A stretch of DNA of 64,000 nucleotides, from contig NC_133218.1 in NCBI RefSeq assembly GCF_040436345.1, positions 26,586,710 to 26,650,709 on the forward strand. The letters run 5' to 3'. Below are positions 40,468 through 51,079 of this stretch, in pieces; positions within the stretch are counted from its first letter, which is position 1; each line of letters starts with the position of its first letter. The notes under the pieces were generated by a model. That model had not been told where the DNA came from. It was given only the letters and a program-made list of their open reading frames with translations, and searched no databases. The DNA comes from Pagrus major. Taxonomy: Eukaryota > Chordata > Actinopteri > Spariformes > Sparidae. The translations under genes and the position numbers were made by a program.

Positions 40468-41169
40468 AAAAAAAATTCCTCTACACATTAAGTCTTTGCT
40501 GTTCAAACAGCCATATAGAAAATAACGTAAAGTTATAATGATAATATTCAGCCACTAAATGTGGCATTCCATCTCCCCCTACCACTGCATTCACGTCGCA
40601 ACACCGCCAGTGTGTTGTAGCTAACATTGCTAATGTTGGCTAGGTAAAGCTAATGTAAAAACACAGATACTGCGTGCTACCAACGGCATTACACTTTTGG
40701 CTCACAAACCTTGTTAGAAGCTGGCACTAGCCGTCAGCATTCTTAAACAGAAGTAAACAAAAAAATCAATTTGGACCCGACAAACATTTTCTAAATTATT
40801 ACTTCAAAATTATAATAATGTTTTTAAGGAAAAGAGATACTTTTTTCTGCACATTTCTACAAGCTATGTAGATGTATTATAAAAAAAAGAGAGAATTGTC
40901 TACAAAAACATGTTATCAATATGACCTTTAAGCAACTGTTTATTGCTAAGTTGCCACTGATGTTTAGAATGATTTGTAAATAGTTAATAAACACTGTGTA
41001 GTTAATCTATAAACATTATTTGGATGGCCATTATAAAGTTGCAGCTGATGTTTATAACCTTTACAGTTTAAGTACAGCTTAATAAATAGTTTGTAAAGCA
41101 TTTCAATGTTTGTTAACAGTGAAATAAACAATAACTAACGCTGAATTAACTGTAGACTTACAATTTATC

Positions 41170-41615
41170 GAAGATTTCACTGTTGTTAAAAGTACCCAGT
41201 CGCATAGTTGATTAAAAGTAAAGATATCATGTTAAAATATTACTTTGGTTAAAGCGAAAGTGACCCATATGAATAGTAAAAGTCTGAAAGTATCTGATAT
41301 TAAAATTACTCATATATGTTTAAAAAGTGACTTTTTGGCAATCATGTTAAAGTAAATTATACATAGACTGCTGTAAATTTAGATACTACATGCTGTGTGA
41401 GTCAACCGACTACTTGTAAAATGAACTAATTTTGTTTTTAATTCACTCAAAAATGTGTTACTTTGACTTTGATGCAGCATGCAGTCTGCAAAGTAGTAAG
41501 TGCACTTATCAAATAAACTTAGTATCAAAAAAGGGAAAGTGCAAGTACCTCAAAATTGTACTTAAGGACAGTACTTGAGCAGATGTACATAGTTACATTC
41601 CATCATTGCAAACAG
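41170..41615. repeat. Dispersed repeat, copy B
   Basis: This is the same family and orientation as 34380-34850. Shared landmarks are ATCATGTTAAAATATTACTT, a GACTTTGATGCAG-type block, and a closing GTACATAGTTACATTC block. The copies differ by many substitutions and indels, so both insertions look old. Confidence 0.7.
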
Positions 41616-42184
41616 CTGCATTAACTCTCTCTACAGATAGCTGTACTCATTTTTACACTGGGGGTCGTAACCAAAAGTAGAAAAAAAGTCAAACATACTA
41701 TATTATCATTAGCTTTATATGTAATTTCCTTTATATTCTGGTTGCTGAGCCTTTGCTCAGCTTTGCTGCACTTCTTCCTGCTTCAAGCTCCCTCCCCTCC
41801 CTTTCATAAACAGGAAAGGGGGCGTGGTGTCAGACTGCAATCGATTCAAGGACATGTCTGCAGCCGTGTCTATAATGGCGATGACTTCAGCCCACTGCAG
41901 TGTGCTGCTTCATGAATGGGGACCGGCTGCAGCCCTTTGATAATGAGATGTTCAGCTGACCTAATGGTTTGACACCTTGGGGACACACATGTGAACAGCT
42001 CTGCAGGCACGTGTATCACAGTAATGTTGTCAGTTATCATAGTAGAAACAGTGAAGCTTTGCTAGAGTATAAGAGATTTAGGAACGATAGGTGTGATTAC
42101 ACTGTAATAGTGCAACAGATTGTGTTCAATGTTTAGGGAGAAATGGTCACTTTTGATCGTAGCACTGACAGAGTGTTTGGTTTC

Positions 42185-45100
42185 CATCACAAATGCCTTT
42201 ATTAACCGATGTTTTAACAAAAATATTGGTTACATTAAAAACTAAACGTATGCAATGGTATGTTAGAGCTGTACATGCAAACATGGTTAACATTCACTGC
42301 AAAGAGAGGAAAAAAACACACAGTAGAGATGAACACAGTCAGGTGACTGCAGATGTTACAACACAAAAGAGGTTGCATAGGATTAACAAAACCAAAAAAA
42401 ACTCACTGAAATAAATTCAGCCTTACAATGGTTATAAATAAGACAGAAGTGAATTAGGCTTTCCACAGTGAGAGAAAAGAGAAGTCAACAGAACAAAGAA
42501 TTGAAAACATCTTCAATTAGTAGCTATTCACAGGAGAAGCTTTCATATTTATAGTGACTTGCAACCCTGCCCCTTTCCTTGTTCTCACTCAAAGTGCATT
42601 AGACCTGCTTTGACTCAGTCTGTTCGCTACAATCATAAGTCGCTCTTGATAAAAGTTATCAAATGCCAAAGTGCATTTTACATTATCTATCTTGCCCAGA
42701 TATGAGCCTTCATCATCTTCTACAGTCCGCATGTTTTCATCCATCTGAAATGACTTTATTTCTTAACCAACAAGCACTTTCCTTTTTCCATCTGTGCTTC
42801 ATGTCTCTTATTATTATATCTCATATTTGAGTAAGGCAGTTTACATATACAGTTGTGCACAGGGGGTTTCCAATATATTCATTTCAGAAACACTGCTCAC
42901 ATGTTGGTACATAGTTCATATTTCAGGGAAAAGTCTGCAACATCACTTTGAGACAAATGCTCACAGTTAGCAGTATTACCAATTTGACAAGCAGCCTTAT
43001 TTTAAATGATCTTGAAGAAAAGCGCGATTATTTAATTCAGCAATAAGTGTGCTTTAGTTTGGGCTCATAATTCATCTTCCAACTTTCACATCACATAGCA
43101 AACTTGTCCCTCTCACACCTCTCAGTTCTGCTTTAAAGATGCTTCAAAATACACACACAATAGAACAGTAATAGGAAGACATTCAATATGAAACATTTAC
43201 ACATTTACATACACATCTATATATCAGTGAGTTCTGATGCAAAATGCTATGTTTACATTGAGGTGAAGATCAGACCAGAAGCCCTTCATTTTCATCATGG
43301 GAGGGATGCACCAATAACAGCAGCGGTGTGGAGTCACATGTGATGGAACATGGAAAAAGCATCATGTTCATGTTGTTATTTGTGTCAGGCAATCCCAAAT
43401 GTACACTGAGTTATTTGAGCAAATCCTGTTAAATGTTAAAACAAAAATGGTAAAAGTAAAGTCTGTGTTGGCAGCGACCGATTGCTATTGATGCATCTCT
43501 TTGTACCCAAATCAGTAGTCTCAGCCTGGATAATGAATGCTTTCTGGTATTACATGGCATGGACACTTGAACAAATTGTACACAGACCAAAGCGGACAAT
43601 ATGCCACCGATCTAACAACATAACACACAATATAAGCTCTGCGATGGCCGGACCTTTTACATCCACAGTGTATTTAAATAAACACGTGAGAGAAACGCAG
43701 CTCTGTTCATGATACATGTGGTGAAAGCAAATATCAATTCAGTGCCGGTCTCAACTCACTTCAGCAAAACTATTTTGTCATGCTCGACAACTGTGTCAGA
43801 TTTAGAGATAAACATCACTGATGGATTCACAGTGGAGCTGCTCCAAAAACTAAGTGGTTACAGGAATAGTCTTTATCCACATCCCCACCTGATGGCCTCA
43901 TTAAATGGAGAGCCTCCCTCTGAGGCCCCGATGATGTAAACAAAGGACAGAGTGATGTTCAGATTACAGGCAGAGTGCTGGAATTAAAAGCACCCTGCCG
44001 GCCTCTCGTCTGCTTGCTCACCTGGAGTCCTCAACTTTCTACATTGATAATATCATACAAGTAATTTTTTAAAAAAGCCTGCATTTAGGAAAACTCATTT
44101 GCCTACAACATGCAAGCCGGTTTGCCATAAACACAGCGTTAATGATAAGAAATGATTGAGAGCATGTCTGGAAGAACGAATTAATAAAAGAACATAGATT
44201 GTAACGTTAGCTGATGTCTGGAGAGGACTGTGAGTGTAACATACATCAAGGCTTGTGGTACGGAAATGAAGTAGTCAGCAACAGTTTGCCATCTAAGGAT
44301 GGAGATGTCAGCCGGTCATGTGGTTCAATACACTTGGGGTGTAAGGAGCAGCACTAGTCTTGCACAGTGGTGACTGAGGAGAGGTGCCGGTTAAACACAG
44401 TCGTGTGGTGTGATAGTAATGCTACTTTGTCTACTGCTCTGAAAAACTCGAGTTACACAGTGCAATCGGGCCATCAGAAATGAATGAGCACTGTGTTTTC
44501 AATCTGTAAATGTACAGAAACACTTCTCTGCGTTGGAATAAAAAAATGCTTCGAAAATAACGATCAACCTGAAGAAGAGTCCAGTCATCTGAGGTAAATT
44601 TAACCTTGCAAACAGCTACCAGATTTCTTTTCCTTGGGGTCGGGGACAACAACCATGTTCAAGGGGTTCATTCAGAAAAAAAAACAACAACTTCCTATCT
44701 CAGCACAGTATAGCTTTCGTGATTTGATGGAATATGAATGATGCAGTTTTAATTTGGGGACACTTTTCGAAAAGAAAACTTCTGATTTTAGTGAGGCCCT
44801 ACTTGATTTTGGAATCAGTCAAAATACTTTCATTAATCATTTTTACAATTAGTACAAATTGTACAATTGGTGCAAATGTATGGCTGAAAGGTAGATTTAT
44901 GACTAAGTATAATGTCCCTGGATTGGAAGGCCACAGGTAATGGACACCAACTCATTCCCAGTGCCTGTTGGCCTTATTTTAAAACAGAAGTGTAATGATG
45001 ATGACCACCTAATAATCTATTCAAGCCTACTGAAGAAAATACTGTACAACATTCAATGCACAAGTCCCACATCATGGCTTAAAATAAGGCATTTTCACTA

Positions 45101-45674
45101 CCATGATAGTGGGAAATTAAACACTGAATTTTCTTGAATGAAACCTGCGCCATTTGTCTGTCTGTCGTCTCAGCAACACGTTGTGTCCCCCCAGCCTATA
45201 GGTTCACACCAGCCAAGATGTGATGCTTCATTCTTCCCGTTAAGCCGACATTTTTGCGCACATGCAAAACCAAACCGATAATTTAAATATTCTCCCACAC
45301 CAATGTACAAATTGATCGCATCTCCCGAAAGGAACAGTGATGCCTGAGGTCGGCATTGCCCGGCACGTTTTCCGTGGCACGTGTCTCAACATTACATAAC
45401 GTGAACATGCCCTCCCAAAGGGCACCAAGCTGTACAGCGCCCTGACATCAAGGCAAATTATCTAACAGCATCCCACATCAGGCACCTATATCCAAGGGCT
45501 TATACACTCAATCTGTTACCAAATATTTGATTTACTGTGGGAAGTCGTTTTCAGTGTGTAGCTGACAATGGCTGAACAAAATAATCTTTAACAGGCTACA
45601 GTCAGAATTAAGGTACCCGGGGATCAATTACGCGCAAATTACGCACGCAGTGTGCCCACTGCATACGACAGAGC
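42185..45674 (-). other. Probable long 3' UTR or downstream region of the PPP1R3-type gene
   Basis: No coding exon is seen here. The minus strand has an AATAAA hexamer at about 42197-42202 (TTTATT on plus). The sequence between it and the stop codon is unique-looking and low in recognisable repeats. Genes of the PPP1R3 family often have long 3' UTRs, so this could be one of about 3.4 kb, but a nearer cleavage site is equally possible. Confidence 0.35.
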
Positions 45675-46619
45675 TCAGATAAAGTGAATCCATCCATTCT
45701 CCCACTCCCGCGGTGGGGACATCTTGAACCGGTGACGCCGCACTTTGTAGTTGTTCCCATTGTTATTGTCCCAGAACTCCTGCCCGCCGACACAGTACTT
45801 AATTGCGAACTGCAGTGTGCCTCCGTTGTCGAGGTAGGTGGGCATGACGACCTTGAAGCGGAACTGATCAGTGACACCGTCGCTGGAGCTGGGGACATAG
45901 GACGCCAAACTGTCCATGAATGTTATCCAGTTGTTTAGAGAATAGCGCAAATGGACGCTCTTTTCAAAGGCCAGATTCAACACGCGCACAAACCCGGAGA
46001 GGCTGAACTCGTCTGCCTCCACGCTCTCCAGCATGACTTTCACCTCCCTCACTTTCTGCTCAAAGCCGGGGAGTGTGCCTGGGTTGGTGAACTGCAACTC
46101 CATGAACACAGAATGTGATGGACCCCGGGGGAATTTAGTTTCCATGTGATTAAGGTGGAGGGGTCCTTTGGGGAGTTTTGCCAGTATGCGCTCCGGCACC
46201 TCTGGCTCATCTGTGTCATCGAAGTGCTTCACTGAGATGAGCTCCAGACCCAGGGAGTCGGCGAACCGGACCTTTTTCTCACTGGTAGGACTCCTGCTGC
46301 GGGAGATCTCTAACTTTGCTCTCTCTGTGGGCGTGGGCAGCGACTTGCATCTCCGACGCAGGCTGGGACTCTGTGGAGGCTTCAGGAAGAGCTCCCTGCC
46401 CCGCGGTCTCTCGTCCACGACGGTGTTCTCAATGGGCTCACAGGTGCCATTCATTATTTCCAAATCTTCCCCATCTTCGAGCCGCGGGTTTGCCGCTGCC
46501 AGGCTCCCGAACAGTCCAGCTATGCAGCTGTAGTTCCTCGGCAGGCAGTTCTTTGGCGGCAGCATGACCACGACAGTGTGCGAAGACTCCGCTTCCATAA
46601 AACGCAGCAGATCCCGCAC
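45675..46619 (-). CDS. Glycogen-targeting regulatory subunit of protein phosphatase 1 (PPP1R3 family)
   Basis: This is a complete single-exon protein of 314 residues. PPP1R3 subunits bring the PP1 catalytic subunit to glycogen, where it activates glycogen synthase and inhibits phosphorylase. The PP1-docking RVxF motif is at residues 116-121 (KVRFAD), followed by the family's LGLEL stretch at 124-128. A CBM21 carbohydrate-binding domain spans about 180-295 and includes the signature EFWDNNNGNNY (281-291). The protein ends GWIHFI, like mammalian PPP1R3E (GWIHFI) and PPP1R3D (SWIHFI). The N-terminal PRNYSCIAGL and KSLP blocks also resemble these two members. I therefore place it near the D/E branch but do not assign a letter. 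Met8 is an alternative start. It is divergent from the C16orf46 homologue, with about 1.1 kb between start codons. Confidence 0.93.
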   Translation of the reverse strand: MRDLLRFMEAESSHTVVVMLPPKNCLPRNYSCIAGLFGSLAAANPRLEDGEDLEIMNGTCEPIENTVVDERPRGRELFLKPPQSPSLRRRCKSLPTPTERAKLEISRSRSPTSEKKVRFADSLGLELISVKHFDDTDEPEVPERILAKLPKGPLHLNHMETKFPRGPSHSVFMELQFTNPGTLPGFEQKVREVKVMLESVEADEFSLSGFVRVLNLAFEKSVHLRYSLNNWITFMDSLASYVPSSSDGVTDQFRFKVVMPTYLDNGGTLQFAIKYCVGGQEFWDNNNGNNYKVRRHRFKMSPPREWENGWIHFI

Positions 46620-46900
46620 TGCAGAGCCGAAGTGGTCGTGATGGGAAAGACCGGCGCGTGTCCAGAGATGGAGCCGTCAGGTGTCAGCGTTCCCCCTCGC
46701 GGATAGGTGCACCGGCCGCGTCACAAGCCGACTTTGGACCAATAAACCCAAGCTGTGATGTGATGTGCGCCAGCGAAGTGTGATGTACCGGCTTTTGAAG
46801 AACATAACCCTCCGTCCGCTTGTCAGAAAAGGAATAAAAAACGAACACCTCCCTCTGAGCAGCGACCATCACATCTCCGTTTTCATGTGAAGAACATGCT

Positions 46901-46901
<1 letters not shown>

Positions 46902-46972
<71 letters not shown>

Positions 46973-46980
46973 GCACACAC
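46902..46980. repeat. Compound TC/AC microsatellite
   Basis: About 15 TC units followed by about 16 AC units and a degenerate CACGC tail. It lies in the intergenic promoter region. Confidence 0.95.
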
Positions 46981-47404
46981 AGCTGATGTGAGCGCGCAGT
47001 TTGACGTCTACGTGCAGAACACAACGTTCCAGCTGACCAAAATGGTTTCCTTCTTCACTTGTGTGAACCGGTTAACTTCCTCTTTTGTTTCTCCACGTCG
47101 CAGCATTACTGCGACCCTGATAGACAAGCATTAAACACATTTTCACCACACTTTAATTCAATTTTCTGTCATTTTTTATTTTATTTTTATTTTTTTTTTT
47201 TTTTTTACCGTTTCCTATCACAAGCCTCTATTCTATTTCACTGTACTCTCTCCCATGGTGTGTAAATCACCGGATTACCGCGGGGTTACCGTGTAAATTA
47301 AGAATTATAGGATTGCATAACAGAGATGTAATAATTCATAATGGATCAGACGCTTCGGCCCGCCCCTTTCCGCTACGTCACGGCTTCCGCTGCAGCCTCT
47401 ACGG

Positions 47405-47418
47405 GTTGCTATGACGAC
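47405..47418 (+). promoter_or_regulatory. c16orf46: X-box (RFX site) upstream of the C16orf46 homologue
   Basis: GTTGCTATGACGAC matches the consensus RYYNYY-N2-RRNRAC at every position. It lies about 180 bp before the inferred end of the first leader exon and 287 bp before the start codon. X-boxes at this distance are the hallmark of genes driven by RFX factors in ciliated cells. Confidence 0.6.
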
Positions 47419-47679
47419 GGCGTTGCCGCTCGTCTCCGAAGGCATTCGCCCCTTCAGCGCTTGTGTTTGGGGAAAAAACTGTGTCGACCAGGGAGAAAAG
47501 TAGCACGAAAGGCAGCAGCGGGTATGGGAATGATAACACCAACACGTTTAAAATGCTGCAGGGACTCGTGTTAGTTCCTTTTGGTGAGTGAAGTGAGTCC
47601 ATTGTGTGTTGAGTTTGTGTGACTCAACAATGTAGCTAGCCTAGCTTCTTAGTTAACTCTTTTTCCCCCAGATATCACC

Positions 47680-47688
47680 ATGAAGTGA
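47680..47688 (+). promoter_or_regulatory. Two-codon upstream ORF in the C16orf46 leader
   Basis: ATG-AAG-TGA sits just after the inferred leader acceptor and ends 16 nt before the main ATG at 47705. It has A at -3, so a scanning ribosome could recognise it and then need to reinitiate. The main ATG has A at -3 and G at +4, a stronger context. Confidence 0.5.
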
Positions 47689-47704
47689 AAGAGATAACTT
47701 CATA

Positions 47705-49717
47705 ATGGCGACCTCAGAAGAAGTGGACCACACAGCTGTGAATGGATCCGACCAGCAGCTTCCAGCACAGGAGGACGCAGCAGGGGAGCAGCCTCCTTGC
47801 AAGACACCAGATAGGACACAAGTTGATGCCCTCCTTGACATCAGTGAGGAGGACTTCTTGAAAGAGCTGGAGCCACATGAGTATCACTGTTACTCTGTTT
47901 GGCAAGAAGCTGTAAGTGAATGAATATCTTCTTACTGCAAAGCTGTTTACTGCCTGCTTTTATCTGATTTAGCTGAAGTAGGTTGTACCAGTTGCACATG
48001 TTGATAAGTGTCCGCTGTCACGGTGGCAACATGATTTTCATTAACTTGTTTTTTTAATTTTATTTTGTTTTGAGTCCCCTTTTACATCAGACATAGATTA
48101 ACGTCGTCTTTTACAAGATGTTACAATATTTATGAGGTCTTATATATCCAAACATTTCAACAGGAAGATGCATAATCATAAATCAAAACAAATTTGAATG
48201 ATAATGACAACATTGAAAATAATAGAAACATCAAAATAATTGTGAATCGTCATCATAGGTGGGGTTGTAATGAAGTGGCCGCATGATTTAATCTACTTTA
48301 TCAAATGAGAGGAACAACTGTACAAAAGATCTGTGCATGAATTTTTGATTAATTATATCATCACCTGTTGATCTGTATAGTATTTTTGGGATATTGGTAC
48401 CAAATAGGGCTGCACGACATGATAAAAACAATCATGTTGGGGCTATTTTGACAGATGTAACAACTGCAGTGTGAATTATGATTAGTGGGAATCATCATTT
48501 TTGGAACCCAATTTTCATTTTCACTGAAAAAACTATTAAAATTGTGATGATCGCTGTTGTCTCTGTACCAAACAAACATGGTTTCTTAACATCTGGAGAG
48601 CAAGATTAGTTGGCCAGAACAACACATTGCGGCACTACAGTTCTTCATTGTAATGATGTTTTGTTACACATTTTACATTTATCAAAAAACTGCAGCTTAT
48701 GTGATTTGGATATTGCACTTGGCCATGTTGCGATTTTGAGAATATTTCAATTAACTGTGCAGCCCTAGTAACAAAATTGGCATAATTTCCATTACGTTAC
48801 TTTGATTTGAATATATATTGACTTGGCACTCTAATTCTTTCATTTATTGTTTTTATACTGATATCATATTTCATTTAAAACAGGTCAAAGGTTGGGCCAG
48901 AGTTGCCCCACTGAGCTGCATACTCGTGACTCAGAAGAGATACAAGAAACCAAAGCATGAGGAGGTTGACAGCCCGGCCCCCTTGTCTGTTGTTGACCCA
49001 CAAGTCCCTAATGCAGACAGCTCATTCAGCACTGCAGAGCACCACTGTGAGTCTCATGTGGGCCCACGTAACAGCTTTAAGAAATCCATGCCAGTAAACC
49101 AGCACACGGGCTTGTGTAGTAACACTGCTGAGGCAGGTCTGGGGAAAGATGCCTCAGAGTGTCCTGTCCTCGATGCAATGCAAAAGGCCATGTCGGATCT
49201 CTTACTGGAAGAGAAGATGGAGGAGGAAGGGATGCTCACAGAGACTCCTTTGCAGAACAGGCCCACTAAGCTACAGAAGCACAACCATAGGCCTAATAAT
49301 GCAGTGGTCCCCATTAAAAACTTCACATTCTTACCACCGATTAAATCACCACATCTGAATCCTCAGAGAGTCAGTGGCAAGAGGGCTCCAGAAGGAGAAA
49401 CCATAGAGGAAAACTGTTTCATGTTTGATCAGAAGGGTGGGACAAGAGGAACAAGAGTGGACCCTGTTGCTAACCTGACCTCCAAGTGCCGGACATGTCA
49501 GCATAACCCCGACTTGTTCTCTGCTGTAAGTGTTTCACTCCCCAAGAGGTATCAAGTACCTTTGTCTTCCAAACGTGACACAGCACACCGCACAAGCTTC
49601 TCGATGGGCAGGAGTCTCAAACACTCAGGCACTGCAGCAGGTGCACAAGTCCGTCTGCGCCCAAGTAAGACTGTGTGTGCTGTCAGGCTGTATAAGGGCT
49701 GTGAAATAAATGTTTAA
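47705..49717 (+). CDS. c16orf46: C16orf46 homologue, uncharacterised protein
   Basis: Two coding exons: 47705-47911 and 48884-49717, joined in phase (GCT|GTAAGT donor, ACAG acceptor), giving 346 residues; human C16orf46 has 395. The join creates VWQEAVKGWARVAPLSCI, which matches the human GWEEAVQGWGRTSPAACI segment closely and is the basis for the call. A later LPPIKSP block parallels a human LPPLKAS block. The rest is Ser/Pro-rich, polar and likely disordered, with no known domain. The function is unknown. Its neighbour order (next to ATMIN and CENPN) matches human 16q23.2. The C-terminus is uncertain: a strong GTAAGT lies within exon 2 at about 49528, and another GTAAG at about 49665, so alternative last exons are possible. 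Intron 1 contains a MITE (48405-48767). Confidence 0.85.
48405..48767. mobile_element. hAT-like MITE, 363 bp, with target-site duplication
   Basis: Terminal inverted repeats TAGGGCTGCAC (48405-48415) and its exact complement (48757-48767) enclose non-coding DNA. The 8 bp on each side are GTACCAAA (48397-48404) and GTAACAAA (48768-48775), matching at 7 of 8. An 8-bp duplication and short TIRs are the signature of hAT transposons. It lies in the first coding intron of the C16orf46 homologue. Confidence 0.85.
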
Positions 49718-50960
49718 CTTGGCTGCTGATGATGTATGCAATAATTATTAACTCTCAGGTTCATCCAAGTAAAAACAACCTGTTTTTATCTTGCATCATA
49801 CAATGTTTCCATCAAAATAGTTAATTGGAAGAATAGATATGCTCATGAAAGTAACTATTAATTTAGTTTAGTGTTCAGCCTGACATTCAGTTTCAGACCA
49901 TACTAACCATAACTATTGAAATGTTAAGCTCTGTATGTCATTTGGGCCTTTATTTCATTCTGATGAGTTCTTGTTTCTCTAGTTACCTAGCAATGGTTCA
50001 ACTACCTCATAAGAAGCATGGCCGTGTGCCTGCCTCGCACTTTACTATTTTAACTTCAACCTCAAGCTTCAGCTGTGTCACAATTTCAGGGGAGACACTA
50101 CAGGTGAATGGGGTAAAAAGATATCACCATGAAACTTCCCCAGATGATTACGTACATTAAGACACTTGCTTTTGTTTTACAAGTTTTCTGAAATTGTATA
50201 TTTAAATACGCAAATGTGCATTAAGTATTTAAAATGCACTGGTTTACATACATCTCCAGAATGGAACTTGGAACATAAGATAAAATCAAAATTGCCATGT
50301 TTACAGGATAGGATATTATACAAATCAGGCTATGAATTACACATGTATATGAACAAAGCCCTCTGTAAAAACCTTCAGAATATAGAATGGAATAAAACTT
50401 GGAAGTTTGGTGTTTACATGTGCCTTTGAAGTGGAGATTTATGGCTCAGAGTATGACAAAAATCATTTTTTTAGAAAGTGGCCACTGCATGAAAAAGTGG
50501 TGTTTTCCCCTGTAGTGTCTCCCCTTAAGTATTGCACTGTAGCCTGTGACTATAAATGATAATGATACAAACTGTTGCCAAACTACTGCACCTGCTCTGT
50601 CACTGTTAATTATATAATTTTTTTTATATCAGTCAGTAGGTGATTCCTGGTGATTGTGGATGGGGTCTGGCTTATGTTTAATGGTCATCAGTGTAGCAAT
50701 GTGTGGAGATCCCTGAACATACTGTGTCATGTTGGCCTTTAAAGGCCAGCCAATTAGTGCTGTAACATTATTCACAACTGGGAGGATCTTGTTACTTTGC
50801 TTTGTTATACTACCTCTTTGTTGTTTAGCTGCCCTGTATCATAAAAAAATAATCCGCTTGGTGGGATTGTTCTGTCGTCATGAGGGCAGCGGTGTTAACC
50901 TAATTTGACACTATCTTTTGTCTTACCTGAACGTGCATGTAAAATAAAATGGTTACTTAA
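49718..50960 (+). other. 3' region of the C16orf46 homologue
   Basis: The sequence follows the stop codon. One AATAAA lies at 49705-49710, overlapping the last codons, and a second at about 50943-50948. If the second is used, the 3' UTR would be about 1.2 kb and would include the MITE at 50088-50525. Confidence 0.4.
50088..50525. mobile_element. MITE, 438 bp, with 20-bp terminal inverted repeats
   Basis: The left end AGGGGAGACACTACAGGTGAA (first 20 positions) and the reverse complement of 50505-50525 agree except at one position. The interior is non-coding. It is a non-autonomous DNA element downstream of C16orf46, and similar sequence is familiar from other percomorph genomes. The target duplication is unclear. 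Confidence 0.8.
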
Positions 50961-51079
50961 AACTGATTTGTTTAGTTGCTATATCGAGCACAAGCCAGAA
51001 ATCAGCATTAGAGGAAACGGCATCAAAGATGAATCCTGTTTGTACTTTGATGATATGTAATAAGTGACAAAGAACACAA

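Larger units (their letters stand above)
33707..42180. other. Intergenic gene desert, right part
   Basis: No gene is supported. Contents are a GT microsatellite (35096-35131), two copies of one dispersed repeat (about 34380-34850 and 41170-41615), a MITE (40121-40467), and non-repetitive blocks at about 38690-38850, 39300-39480 and 39760-39910. The last blocks contain TAATTA/ATTAAT cores and look like candidate conserved non-coding elements. Confidence 0.5.
46620..47671. promoter_or_regulatory. Shared upstream region between the divergent PPP1R3 and C16orf46 genes
   Basis: This 1.05-kb interval separates two head-to-head genes. It is CpG-rich at both ends (about 46620-46760 and 47340-47520). 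Between them lie a TC/AC microsatellite (46902-46980) and a poly-T run (about 47187-47206). Near the C16orf46 end are a CRE-like TACGTCAC (about 47374-47381) and a perfect X-box (47405-47418). A GTGAGT donor at 47584 and a CCCCCAG acceptor ending at 47671 suggest an 88-bp intron in the C16orf46 leader. Confidence 0.55.

Noticed and set aside
45608-46567. Frames opposite or overlapping the PPP1R3-type gene
   Set aside because: They are shadows of the real frame, which has the RVxF and CBM21 signatures.
46684-46980. 98-codon minus-strand frame with Glu-Arg and Val-Cys runs
   Set aside because: It starts in the TC/AC microsatellite and has no domain.
49921-50160. Possible third coding exon of the C16orf46 homologue
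   Set aside because: An acceptor-like CTAG is present and a phase can be made to fit, but the second half of the frame lies inside the MITE at 50088-50525 and does not resemble the human C-terminus.
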